Program-made: the position numbers and the translations under genes
Source of the DNA: Chloroflexota bacterium
GTDB lineage: Bacteria > Chloroflexota > Dormibacteria > CF-121
Length of the DNA stretch: 21,478 nucleotides
Direction: 5' to 3'
NCBI GenBank assembly: GCA_005889285.1
Contig: VBFF01000034.1
Coordinates: 1-21,478, forward strand
Shown here: piece by piece, positions 8,360 to 14,766 of the stretch
Numbering within the stretch: position 1 is the stretch's first letter
How the letters are laid out: each line of letters starts with the position of its first letter
Notes under the pieces: model-generated
Told to the model about the DNA's origin: nothing
What the model saw: the letters and a program-made list of their open reading frames with translations, nothing else
The model's database searches: none

Positions 8360-10306
8360 CTAGACCTGCGCTCCCGCATCGGTGACGGCGGCTTTCCAGG
8401 GCTTGGGCGTGACAATGCCGCCTTCCAGTGCCCGCGGTCCGATCAGCCGGGCGATCTGGTCTTCGTCCAGGACTTCTTCCTGCAGCAGGGCATTGGCCAG
8501 CGTGTCCAGTTTGGCGCGGTTCGCGGTCAGGATGCTCTCGGCCGTTTCGTAGCCCTCGCCCAGGAGCCGGGTCACTTCCTCATCGATGATGGCCGCCGTC
8601 CGCTGGCTGATGTGGGGGCTCCCGGCCAGCTCGCGACCGAGGAAAACGGCCTGCGGCGAATCATCGAAGGAGAAGAGGCCCATCTTCTGGCTCATCCCCC
8701 AGCTCACCACCATGTGGCGCGCAAGTTCCGTCGCCGTTTCCAGGTCGTTCTGCGCGCCGGTCGTGATCGATCCCAGCCCCAGCTGTTCAGCGGCGCGTCC
8801 GCCGAGCGCCATTGCGATCCGTGCCTCGAGATATTCCTCGGACAGGTTATGCCGGTCATCGGTCGGGATCGACTGGGTGACGCCCAGCGCCATGCCGCGC
8901 GGGACGATCGTGATCTTGTGAACCGGATCTGACTGCGGCTGATACCAGGCGACCAGCGCGTGGCCCGACTCGTGGTAGGCGATCACACGACGTTCCGCCT
9001 CGCTGAGGTAGATCTTGCGCTCCGAACCCAGGACGACGCGGTCGAATGACTCTTCGAAGTCTTCCATCGCGACCGTCGTCCGGTTGGTGCGCGACGCGTG
9101 CAGGGCGGCCTCGTTGACGAGGTTGGCGAGATCCGCGCCGACGAGCCCCGGTGTCGAGCGCGCGATGATCTCGAGGTCGACGTCGGGGGCCAGCGGCACG
9201 CTGCGCGTGTGCACTTTCAGGATGGCGGCGCGCCCGCGACGATCGGGCCGGTCAACCACGACGCGCCGATCGAAGCGGCCCGGCCGGAGCAGGGCTGGAT
9301 CGAGGACGTCGGCCCGGTTCGAGGCGGCGACCACCACCACGGCCTCGCGCTGGTCGAAGCCGTCCATCTCGACGAGAAGCTGGTTCAGGGTCTGCTCCCG
9401 CTCGTCGTTGCCGCCACCGAGGCCGGCGCCGCGCTGGCGGCCGACGGCATCGAGTTCGTCGACGAAGATCACGGACGGCGAGTGCTTCTTGGCGTCTTCG
9501 AAGAGGCTGCGGACGCGGGAGGCACCGACACCGACGAACATCTCGACGAACTCGGAGGCCGAAATGCTGAAGAATGGCACGCCGGCCTCGCCGGCAATGG
9601 CGCGCGCCAGCAGCGTCTTACCCGTGCCCGGTGGGCCAATCAACAGCACACCCTTGGGCATCCGGCCGCCGAGCTTCTGGAACTTCTGCGGATCGCGGAG
9701 GAAATCGACCATCTCCTGCAGCTCGAACTGCGCCTGCTCCACCCCGGCCACGTCATGGAAGGTGGTCTTGGGGGTGCCGGGCTCCTGCATGCGGGCGCGG
9801 CTGCGGCCGAAACTGAAAATGCCCTGCGCCGCCTGGCCGCTCCGTCGGACAAACCAGATCCAGATCGCGATCAGCACCAGGAACGGCAGGAACGTGAACA
9901 GCAGGCTTCCAAGGCCACCGGTGTCTTGCTTGACCACGGTCGCGACATCTTTACTCTTCAACAGGGGAAAGAAGGTCGGGTCGGTCAGCCCGACGTTGTC
10001 CGGCACGGTGGCGCTGAATTGGGTGTTCGTGACCCCGTTGCTGGTAAATGACGACTTCAGGTCACCCTGGGCGCTCTGGCCCTGGATGGTGATGTCCGCC
10101 ACGTTGCCGTTGTCGACCTGCGTCAGCAGCTGCGAATAGCTGAGGTCGACCCGGGCCGGCCCGCCGAACCGGCTCAGAACCGGCGAGAGCAGGATCACGA
10201 TGTACAGACTGAGCCCGGCCAGCAGGGCGATTCGAAGCCAGGACCCCGGCTGACGCGGGGTTTTGGGGCTCTGGGGCGGCGTCGTCTGGTCGGGCCTGAG
10301 CGCCAT
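8360..10306 (-). CDS. ftsH: ATP-dependent zinc metalloprotease FtsH
   Basis: 648-aa membrane-anchored AAA+ protease. Two transmembrane helices (about 24-45 and 134-153) flank a small extracytoplasmic domain. The AAA module has Walker A GPPGTGKT (224-231), Walker [12 protein letters not shown] (279-289) and the second region of homology [15 protein letters not shown]. The zinc site is HESGH (445-449, Ser instead of the commoner Ala) with Asp521 in [12 protein letters not shown] as third ligand. The protein degrades membrane and short-lived cytosolic proteins. The ATG at 10306 lacks a Shine-Dalgarno. A possible -10 box (TAGACT) ends 8 nt before it, so the mRNA may be leaderless. First gene of the ftsH-lon-tlpA run. 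Confidence 0.97.
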   Translation of the reverse strand: MALRPDQTTPPQSPKTPRQPGSWLRIALLAGLSLYIVILLSPVLSRFGGPARVDLSYSQLLTQVDNGNVADITIQGQSAQGDLKSSFTSNGVTNTQFSATVPDNVGLTDPTFFPLLKSKDVATVVKQDTGGLGSLLFTFLPFLVLIAIWIWFVRRSGQAAQGIFSFGRSRARMQEPGTPKTTFHDVAGVEQAQFELQEMVDFLRDPQKFQKLGGRMPKGVLLIGPPGTGKTLLARAIAGEAGVPFFSISASEFVEMFVGVGASRVRSLFEDAKKHSPSVIFVDELDAVGRQRGAGLGGGNDEREQTLNQLLVEMDGFDQREAVVVVAASNRADVLDPALLRPGRFDRRVVVDRPDRRGRAAILKVHTRSVPLAPDVDLEIIARSTPGLVGADLANLVNEAALHASRTNRTTVAMEDFEESFDRVVLGSERKIYLSEAERRVIAYHESGHALVAWYQPQSDPVHKITIVPRGMALGVTQSIPTDDRHNLSEEYLEARIAMALGGRAAEQLGLGSITTGAQNDLETATELARHMVVSWGMSQKMGLFSFDDSPQAVFLGRELAGSPHISQRTAAIIDEEVTRLLGEGYETAESILTANRAKLDTLANALLQEEVLDEDQIARLIGPRALEGGIVTPKPWKAAVTDAGAQV

Positions 10307-10314
10307 ATATGGCT

Positions 10315-10342
10315 AGTCTATGCGAGCCCCATGAGAATCAAA
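10315..10342 (-). promoter_or_regulatory. Possible promoter for a leaderless ftsH transcript
   Basis: On the minus strand, TAGACT (10320-10315) lies 8 nt before the ftsH ATG. A weak -35 (TTTGAT, 10342-10337) lies 16 nt upstream of it. Transcription would begin at or within 2 nt of the ATG. The -35 match is poor. Confidence 0.35.
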
Positions 10343-10384
10343 CAAGCTCGATCAGGCAAAGCCTTCGGATAGGTCGGGCAAACG

Positions 10385-10390
10385 TATAAT
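10385..10390 (+). promoter_or_regulatory. -10 box of the tRNA-Ala(CGC) promoter
   Basis: A perfect TATAAT ends 8 nt before the tRNA 5' end. The expected -35 position (around 10362-10367) contains only a poor match, so this may be an activator-dependent or -10-driven promoter. Transcription would start within a few nt of the mature tRNA end. Confidence 0.6.
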
Positions 10391-10398
10391 CCCGAACC

Positions 10399-10474
10399 GG
10401 GGCGATAGCTCAGCTGGCAGAGCGCCGCACTCGCATTGCGGAGGTCGAGAGTTCGAGTCTCTTTCGCTCCACCA
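10399..10474 (+). tRNA. tRNA-Ala (anticodon CGC)
   Basis: 76-nt cloverleaf. The acceptor stem is GGGGCGA/TCGCTCC, the D arm GCTC...GAGC, the anticodon stem CCGCA/TGCGG with loop CTCGCAT (anticodon CGC, reading GCG), and the T arm GAGAG-TTCGAGT-CTCTT. The discriminator is A, with an encoded CCA. It reads a different Ala codon from the tRNA at 2692-2767. It ends 12 nt before the stop of the convergent pilin gene. Confidence 0.96.
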
Positions 10475-10486
10475 CCCCGGATCCGG

Positions 10487-10729
10487 CTAGTGGCAGTGGT
10501 ACTTGTGACCGTGCAGGACGGCCGGCGTGCTGTCCGGGCAAGTATAGGTGGCGGTCGCTCCCGGGTCATCGGGGTTCATGAGCGCTTCCTCGATGTCCTG
10601 AAAGGAGGCGCTGACCTGGTTGCCGAGAACGGAGATCACGCCAATGCAGACGCAGGCGATCAGCACCAGGATGATGGCGTACTCGACCATCGATTGACCC
10701 CGACGTGTTGTTCGGCTGCGCACTTTCAT
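10487..10729 (-). CDS. Flp-type (type IVb) pilin-like protein with GHK tail, second copy
   Basis: 80 aa. Basic leader (MKVRSRTTRRG), predicted prepilin-peptidase cut after Gly11, then QSMVEY with Glu16 at +5, and a hydrophobic helix to about residue 35 (AIILVLIACVCIGVISVLG). GNQVSASFQDI follows, closely like GNQLQGTFQDV of the pilin at 3483. The last 18 residues carry Cys64, GHK (74-76) and Cys79, matching the other pilin column for column. Cysteines 26 and 28 within the helix are unusual for a pilin. It stands alone between tRNA-Ala and the MFS gene and is probably expressed from its own promoter on the minus strand. ATG 10729 is the only reasonable start; no strong ribosome binding site is visible. 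Confidence 0.85.
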   Translation of the reverse strand: MKVRSRTTRRGQSMVEYAIILVLIACVCIGVISVLGNQVSASFQDIEEALMNPDDPGATATYTCPDSTPAVLHGHKYHCH

Positions 10730-10823
10730 GGTTCTCGCGAGCTGGCGTCTGGCCTCAATTACCCGCTATCTCTATAAACGTTGGAGCGGCCAATAGGATT
10801 CGACCGTTACGAGTGGCCTAACG

Positions 10824-12083
10824 CTATGCCACCGCGGGCAGTGCGCGATTGTCGGCATCGGCGATGGAGGGCATCTGGGGGATGCGCGCAAAGGCCGCCC
10901 AGATCAGGATGGGCGCCGCGCCCGCCACGACAACGACGATACGGGCGAGCAGCATCTGGTTGATGGGCGCGGCGAGCAACAGGAAGCAGCCGATACTCAG
11001 CACCCGCCCGATCCCCAGGCAGAGCTCCTGGTGGACGATGTAGTCGTAGCGCATCGCCTGCGGCGTCGGATCGCGGTCGATGACCTGCAACGCCACGGGC
11101 GCGAGGGCGTTGCCGTGGAGCGGCCCGCCGACGGCGCGCAACAATCCGAAGCCGACGATCGCCCAGGCGCTCAGGTATAAGGGCAACAAGAAGGTGGAGA
11201 GCACCAGCAGCGAGCCGCCCACGAGGGCGCACGCGATCCGGTGTTGCGGCTTCATGAAGGTGGCCAGCGCGAGGCTGATGCCGACGCCCAGCAGCCCCAT
11301 CAGGCCGTTGAAGTTGCCCACCTGCTGCTCGTTTTTGAGCACCAGGAACATCAAGATCGTCAGCACGAGACCGACCAGGCTCCCGGTGAAACCGTCGGCG
11401 AGCCGCGCCCGGGTGACCCAGCGCCAATCCGGATTCCGGCGCGCCAGGGTGGCGACCCGGCGGAGCGACAGCCGCTGGCGCGCCGCGGAGGGCAACTGCC
11501 CGGCCAGCACCATGGCGGCCATCAAGACGACCGTCGACAGCGCGAACACCATCTGATAACCGCGGTCGGTGCCGGCGATGTGGGTGCCGGCCACGATGAT
11601 CGCGCCCGCCGCCGGCGGGAGGGTGGCGGTCAGCAACAGGCTGGCCGTCGCCTGGGCGCCGAAATAGCGGTCACGGTCGCGGTCCGAGGTCGTGTCGTAG
11701 CTGACCAGGTGGAAGCCGGACCAGTAGAAGCCTTCGGAAACGCCCCGAAGCAGCCCGAGGGCCACCACCCAGTGCGGGGCATCCGTTCCCAGGAGCAGGA
11801 TCAGCAGGTAGGAGAGGCCGTTGCCAAACAGGCCCAGGCGGATCGAGGCGCCGGCGCCCAATCGGCGCCATACCAGTCCGTTGGCGAGGAAGGCAACCGG
11901 AATCATGACCGCGCTCAGCCCGCTGTAGATGGCGATCGGGGTCAGGTCGTGGCTGGCCCGCCAGAGGAAGATCGAGAGAAAGGTCCCGGCGAGCAGGTTG
12001 GACGCGGTGTAGGCGCTATGCACCATCACCATGCAGCTGGCGCGCCGGTCCAGCCCGCCCGATAACGCCCTCGCCGCAAACAC
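10824..12083 (-). CDS. MFS-family transporter
   Basis: About 419 aa with 11-12 hydrophobic segments, for example SNLLAGTFLSIFLW, YSGLSAVMIPVAFLANGL, NGLSYLLILLL, GFTGSLVGLVLTILMFLVL and IVVVVAGAAPILIWAAFA. A central charged loop (RQRLSLRRVATLARRNPDWRW) separates two halves, as in major facilitator proteins. The segment LLRGVSEGFYWSGFHLVSYDTTSDRDRDRYFG is typical of a poorly characterised bacterial MFS group. Substrate unknown. I chose GTG 12083 because AGAGGG lies about 4 nt upstream; a TTG at 12113 and an ATG at 12032 are alternatives. The gene is divergent from the diterpene locus across a 265-nt regulatory-looking region, so export of the terpenoid product is a possible role. That link rests only on position. 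Confidence 0.85.
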   Translation of the reverse strand: MFAARALSGGLDRRASCMVMVHSAYTASNLLAGTFLSIFLWRASHDLTPIAIYSGLSAVMIPVAFLANGLVWRRLGAGASIRLGLFGNGLSYLLILLLGTDAPHWVVALGLLRGVSEGFYWSGFHLVSYDTTSDRDRDRYFGAQATASLLLTATLPPAAGAIIVAGTHIAGTDRGYQMVFALSTVVLMAAMVLAGQLPSAARQRLSLRRVATLARRNPDWRWVTRARLADGFTGSLVGLVLTILMFLVLKNEQQVGNFNGLMGLLGVGISLALATFMKPQHRIACALVGGSLLVLSTFLLPLYLSAWAIVGFGLLRAVGGPLHGNALAPVALQVIDRDPTPQAMRYDYIVHQELCLGIGRVLSIGCFLLLAAPINQMLLARIVVVVAGAAPILIWAAFARIPQMPSIADADNRALPAVA

Positions 12084-12180
12084 CCGTCCCTCTTTTCGGG
12101 CCCCGTCCCGCAAGACCCGTATTTGGACAACGCCTGGAACTGGGGTCGCTTTCCCGGGTCATCGGCCTGTGACCCGCAAC

Positions 12181-12217
12181 ACGGCCCGGTGACGTCGGGA
12201 CGTCGGGCCGTCGGCCC
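12181..12217. promoter_or_regulatory. Tandem octamers and nested dyads in the MFS/terpene intergenic region
   Basis: Three tandem 8-nt units run from 12191 to 12214 (GACGTCGG, GACGTCGG, GCCGTCGG). They overlap an 8-bp inverted repeat ACGGCCCG (12181-12188)/CGGGCCGT (12204-12211) and the dyad GGGCC-GTC-GGCCC (12205-12217). Tandem units of this kind may be binding sites for a regulator of one or both divergent genes. Confidence 0.4.
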
Positions 12218-12224
12218 TCGCGAG

Positions 12225-12240
12225 TGGCGCTTTAGTGCCA
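12225..12240. repeat. Short hairpin
   Basis: TGGCGC-TTTA-GTGCCA forms a 6-bp stem with one G-U pair and a 4-nt loop, between the octamers and the 15-bp dyad. There is no T-run, so it is not an evident terminator. Confidence 0.35.
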
Positions 12241-12251
12241 TACGAGCGATT

Positions 12252-12266
12252 GAGACGTAACGTCTC
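12252..12266. promoter_or_regulatory. Perfect 15-bp dyad upstream of the diterpene cyclase
   Basis: GAGACGT-A-ACGTCTC is a perfect 7+1+7 inverted repeat, 83 nt before the GTG start of the class II cyclase. Its half-site GAGACGT resembles the GGGGCGT half-site of the dyad before the thiolase (5226-5241); both fit GRGRCGT. A dimeric repressor operator is a reasonable guess. Confidence 0.45.
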
Positions 12267-12296
12267 CCGCAATCCACCGGCAGTAGCCTCCGCGTA

Positions 12297-12314
12297 GGCG
12301 CTCACCGAAGCGCC
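12297..12314. repeat. Inverted repeat in the diterpene cyclase leader
   Basis: GGCGCT-CACCGA-AGCGCC is a perfect 6-bp stem with a 6-nt loop, about 35 nt before the class II cyclase start. It may be a leader hairpin. Confidence 0.35.
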
Positions 12315-12348
12315 ATCCAAGGGGGTCGCTGCTACGGAAATCAACGAC

Positions 12349-13566
12349 GTGCACTACACGACGCAAGAGGTTGCCCAGCGCCCAGGCGAGCGGCCACAGC
12401 CGGCCGCCACCCGCGAGCTGCTGGCATCGCTGCAGCAGGGCGCCATCTCGCCGGCCGCCTACGACACCGCCTTCGTCGCCCGCCTGCGCGAGCCCAACGA
12501 CCCGAACGCCATGGCCTATCCCCAAACGTTGAGCTGGCTGCTGCGCAGCCAGAATGCCGACGGCAGCTTTGGGACCACGCTGCCGATTCCCAAGGACAAG
12601 TTGATCTCGACCCTGAGCGCGCTCGTCGCGCTGGCCGACCTGCCTCAGCCCCTCCAGGATGGGGCCGCGCACCGCGCCCGGGTACGGGCGCTGCGCTTCG
12701 TCCACGAGGACACCGGCAACTGGCAGACCGGCCCGGACCTGGCCGGCTTCGAGCTCGTGCTGCCGGCCATGCTCGACGCGGCCAAGCTTCGGGAGCTGCC
12801 CCTCCCCTACGAGCGCTTCATGGGCATCTCCGCCCAGCGTGACGCGAAGATCGGCCACGTCCCGCCCCGCCTCATCTATAACGTCGCGACGCCGCTGCTG
12901 CACTCGATCGAATATCTGGGGAACCGCCTCGACGTCGAGGCGGCCCGTAAGCAGCTCTCTTCCAACGGCTCCTTCGCGAATTCGCCCTCGGCCACCGCGT
13001 ATTTCTTGCTCAAGACCCGCGACGAGCAGGCGAACGAATACATCGCCATGCTGATGGCCAATCGTGGCGACGGCAGCCTTCCGACCGTCGCGCCCTTCGA
13101 GGTTTTCGAGATCGCCTGGGTGCTCTACAACCTGGCCCGCGCCGAGCTGCGCCCGGCCGAGGCGCAGCCGCTGGTGCGCTATCTGGCGCAGGCGCTCACC
13201 GACGACGGCGTGGGCGTCTCGATGGAGGGACTCCGGCCCGACTCGGATGACACGGCCCTGACGCTCAGCGTCTTGCACCGCTACGGCTTCCCCATCTCGG
13301 CGGGGCCGCTGCGGCCCTTCGAAGGGGTGAACTTCTTCTTCACTTTCCCCCTCGAGCGTGACGCGTCCGTGACGGCCAATGCCCACGTCCTCGAAGTGCT
13401 CCAGGTCGCTCCAGCGTCCCCCCGCCAGCACGTGATTCAGCAAAAGGTCGTCAAGTACCTGCGTGATGCGCGCGTAGAAGTGGCATGGTTCCCCCTTCTA
13501 TGCCACCGCCCACGCCGTCTTCGCGCTCACCGCGTCGGCACCGGAGCTCTGCACGCCGGCCTTTAG
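12349..13566 (+). CDS. Class II diterpene cyclase, N-terminal and central part (frame broken near 13475)
   Basis: The protein resembles bacterial copalyl/halimadienyl/kolavenyl diphosphate synthases, which cyclise GGPP by protonation. The catalytic DxDD motif is Asp298-Ser-Asp-Asp301 in RPDSDDTALT. Other family marks are ISPAAYDTAF (residues 33-42), SQNADGSFG and NSPSATAYF (211-219). There is no class I DDxxD domain, so the product would be a cyclic diphosphate for a partner enzyme. The frame starts at GTG 12349 with weak GGAAA upstream. It is colinear with the family only to about residue 377 (YLRDARVE); the remaining codons to 13566 are out of frame. The rest of the protein continues at 13478-13861 in the +1 frame. 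Joined, the parts give about 504 aa, close to the tuberculosis enzyme Rv3377c (501 aa). Either a pseudogene or an assembly indel. Confidence 0.88.
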   Translation: MHYTTQEVAQRPGERPQPAATRELLASLQQGAISPAAYDTAFVARLREPNDPNAMAYPQTLSWLLRSQNADGSFGTTLPIPKDKLISTLSALVALADLPQPLQDGAAHRARVRALRFVHEDTGNWQTGPDLAGFELVLPAMLDAAKLRELPLPYERFMGISAQRDAKIGHVPPRLIYNVATPLLHSIEYLGNRLDVEAARKQLSSNGSFANSPSATAYFLLKTRDEQANEYIAMLMANRGDGSLPTVAPFEVFEIAWVLYNLARAELRPAEAQPLVRYLAQALTDDGVGVSMEGLRPDSDDTALTLSVLHRYGFPISAGPLRPFEGVNFFFTFPLERDASVTANAHVLEVLQVAPASPRQHVIQQKVVKYLRDARVEVAWFPLLCHRPRRLRAHRVGTGALHAGL

Positions 13567-13861
13567 CTGGTTTGCCAAGAGTCAGCGCCAGGACGGCTCC
13601 TGGGGCTGGTTCAGCCAGGGCACCCCGGAGGAGACTGCCTACGCGGTGCAGGCCCTGATGCTGGCTCCGTCCGAATTCCAGGCCCAGATCAGGGAGCCGC
13701 TGCGCCGGGCTGCCGCCTACCTGAATGAAACCGAGGGCGAGCCCGTCATTCCTATGTGGGTCGGCAAGACACTCTACGGGCCAACCCAGGTTGTCCGTTC
13801 TGCGGTGCTTTCCGCCCAGATCCTGCTTGCGAGGAGCGAACATGTTAGACCGGCGGATTAA
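13478..13861 (+). pseudogene. Class II diterpene cyclase, C-terminal part in shifted frame
   Basis: 127 codons with no start of their own. They begin KWHGSPFYATAHAVFAL, the conserved (D)KWHxSPYYxT motif of class II diterpene cyclases, and continue with a QDGSWGWF beta-gamma repeat, EETAYAVQAL and MWVGKTLYGPTQVVRSAVL, all typical of the C-terminal domain. A TAG at 13475-13477 closes this frame just upstream, so the change of frame is at about 13470-13480. The W-x-D residues that normally precede KWH appear to be missing, so the lesion may be a deletion of some 15-20 nt rather than one base. The stop at 13859-13861 overlaps the class I synthase start by 20 nt. Confidence 0.85.
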
Positions 13862-14759
13862 CAAGCTCAAAGAGAACCTCCTGCGGCAGGCGGATAAAGC
13901 CGCCGTGGTCCGCCACCTCGTGGATGCCAACCCGCGCGGCGCCGACATGCTGGGCGAGGTCTGCCGCGCCGCCGTGCTGCTCCACCCAAGCGCCAGCTTC
14001 GAGCAGGCTCTCACTCTGGCGCGGACGATGGCCTACATCGTCTACATCGACGACTACCTCGAGGAAGAACATGCCGAGCTGGACCTTGCCGACTACCGCC
14101 GCGTCTGCCAGAACTTCCTACTCTGGCCCAACCGCGATCTGAGCCAGATGCCGCTGGTCAACGCCACCGTGACGCGCAAGATCGAGGAGCAGTTCCGCGA
14201 GGACGAGGTTCCCGAGGAATGGACCGCGATGCGCCGGCTGGTCTGGGAGAAGTCGATCTGGACCATGCTCCAGGAAAACCACTGGCTCAAGCACAAGGAG
14301 CGCGTCACGCTCGACGCCTACCTGGCGAACGGCATGTACAGCAGCTCCTTCCCCATCGTGCAGGTCTCGATTCTGGCGTTTTCCTACCAGGACGTGTCAC
14401 AGGAACTCAAGAACCGAATCTTCGGCCACATCTGCCAGGCCTCGCGCGTGGTGCGGCTGGCCAACGACCTGCGCACGCACGAGCGTGAGTCGGCGCAGGG
14501 CCGCTTCAACTCGGTCGACCTGATCTCTGGCGGATCCGCCGAGCGCACCCTCGACAGCGCCCGCGACGCGGTCCGTCACCTGATGGAGGAAGAGTTCGAG
14601 CAGCTCAAGAAGGCGATCGCGCGCGAGCGACGCACCGGCATCACCCAGCAATTCCTCAGCCACCTGATCGACAGCACGCAGGTCTTGCTCGACTTCTACG
14701 AAGTCCCGGGCGGGCGCCATAGCCAGGGCCGGCCCGATCGGGCGCTGAAGGCCAGCTAA
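13842..14759 (+). CDS. Class I terpene synthase (diterpene synthase partner)
   Basis: 305 aa with both metal-binding signatures of class I terpene synthases. The Asp-rich motif DDYLE is at residues 70-74 (a DDxxE variant), and the NSE triad NDLRTHERE is at 208-216, exactly (N)Dxx(S/T)xxxE. DAYLANGMYSSSF at about 158-170 and the all-helical character fit the alpha domain. The enzyme would bind Mg2+, ionise the cyclic diphosphate made by the class II enzyme upstream and release a diterpene alcohol or hydrocarbon. The ATG at 13842 has an excellent GAGGAG 5 nt upstream, inside the 3' end of the class II gene, so the two are translationally coupled. A pair like this is known in Herpetosiphon (kolavelool synthesis); the exact product here cannot be read from sequence. 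Confidence 0.9.
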   Translation: MLDRRINKLKENLLRQADKAAVVRHLVDANPRGADMLGEVCRAAVLLHPSASFEQALTLARTMAYIVYIDDYLEEEHAELDLADYRRVCQNFLLWPNRDLSQMPLVNATVTRKIEEQFREDEVPEEWTAMRRLVWEKSIWTMLQENHWLKHKERVTLDAYLANGMYSSSFPIVQVSILAFSYQDVSQELKNRIFGHICQASRVVRLANDLRTHERESAQGRFNSVDLISGGSAERTLDSARDAVRHLMEEEFEQLKKAIARERRTGITQQFLSHLIDSTQVLLDFYEVPGGRHSQGRPDRALKAS

Positions 14760-14766
14760 GCGCTCC

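Noticed and set aside
5669..10139. Long plus-strand frames opposite lon and ftsH (5669-6844, 7766-8932, 9015-10139)
   Set aside because: They are antisense to strongly conserved proteases and show no domain features.
12232..13443. 403-codon minus-strand frame opposite the diterpene cyclase
   Set aside because: The plus strand carries clear class II cyclase motifs; the opposite frame is a shadow.
12349..13861. Squalene-hopene cyclase
   Set aside because: Length (~500 aa), SPSATA, AYDTAF and KWHGSPFYAT point to class II diterpene cyclases; hopene cyclases are about 630 aa or longer with multiple QW repeats.
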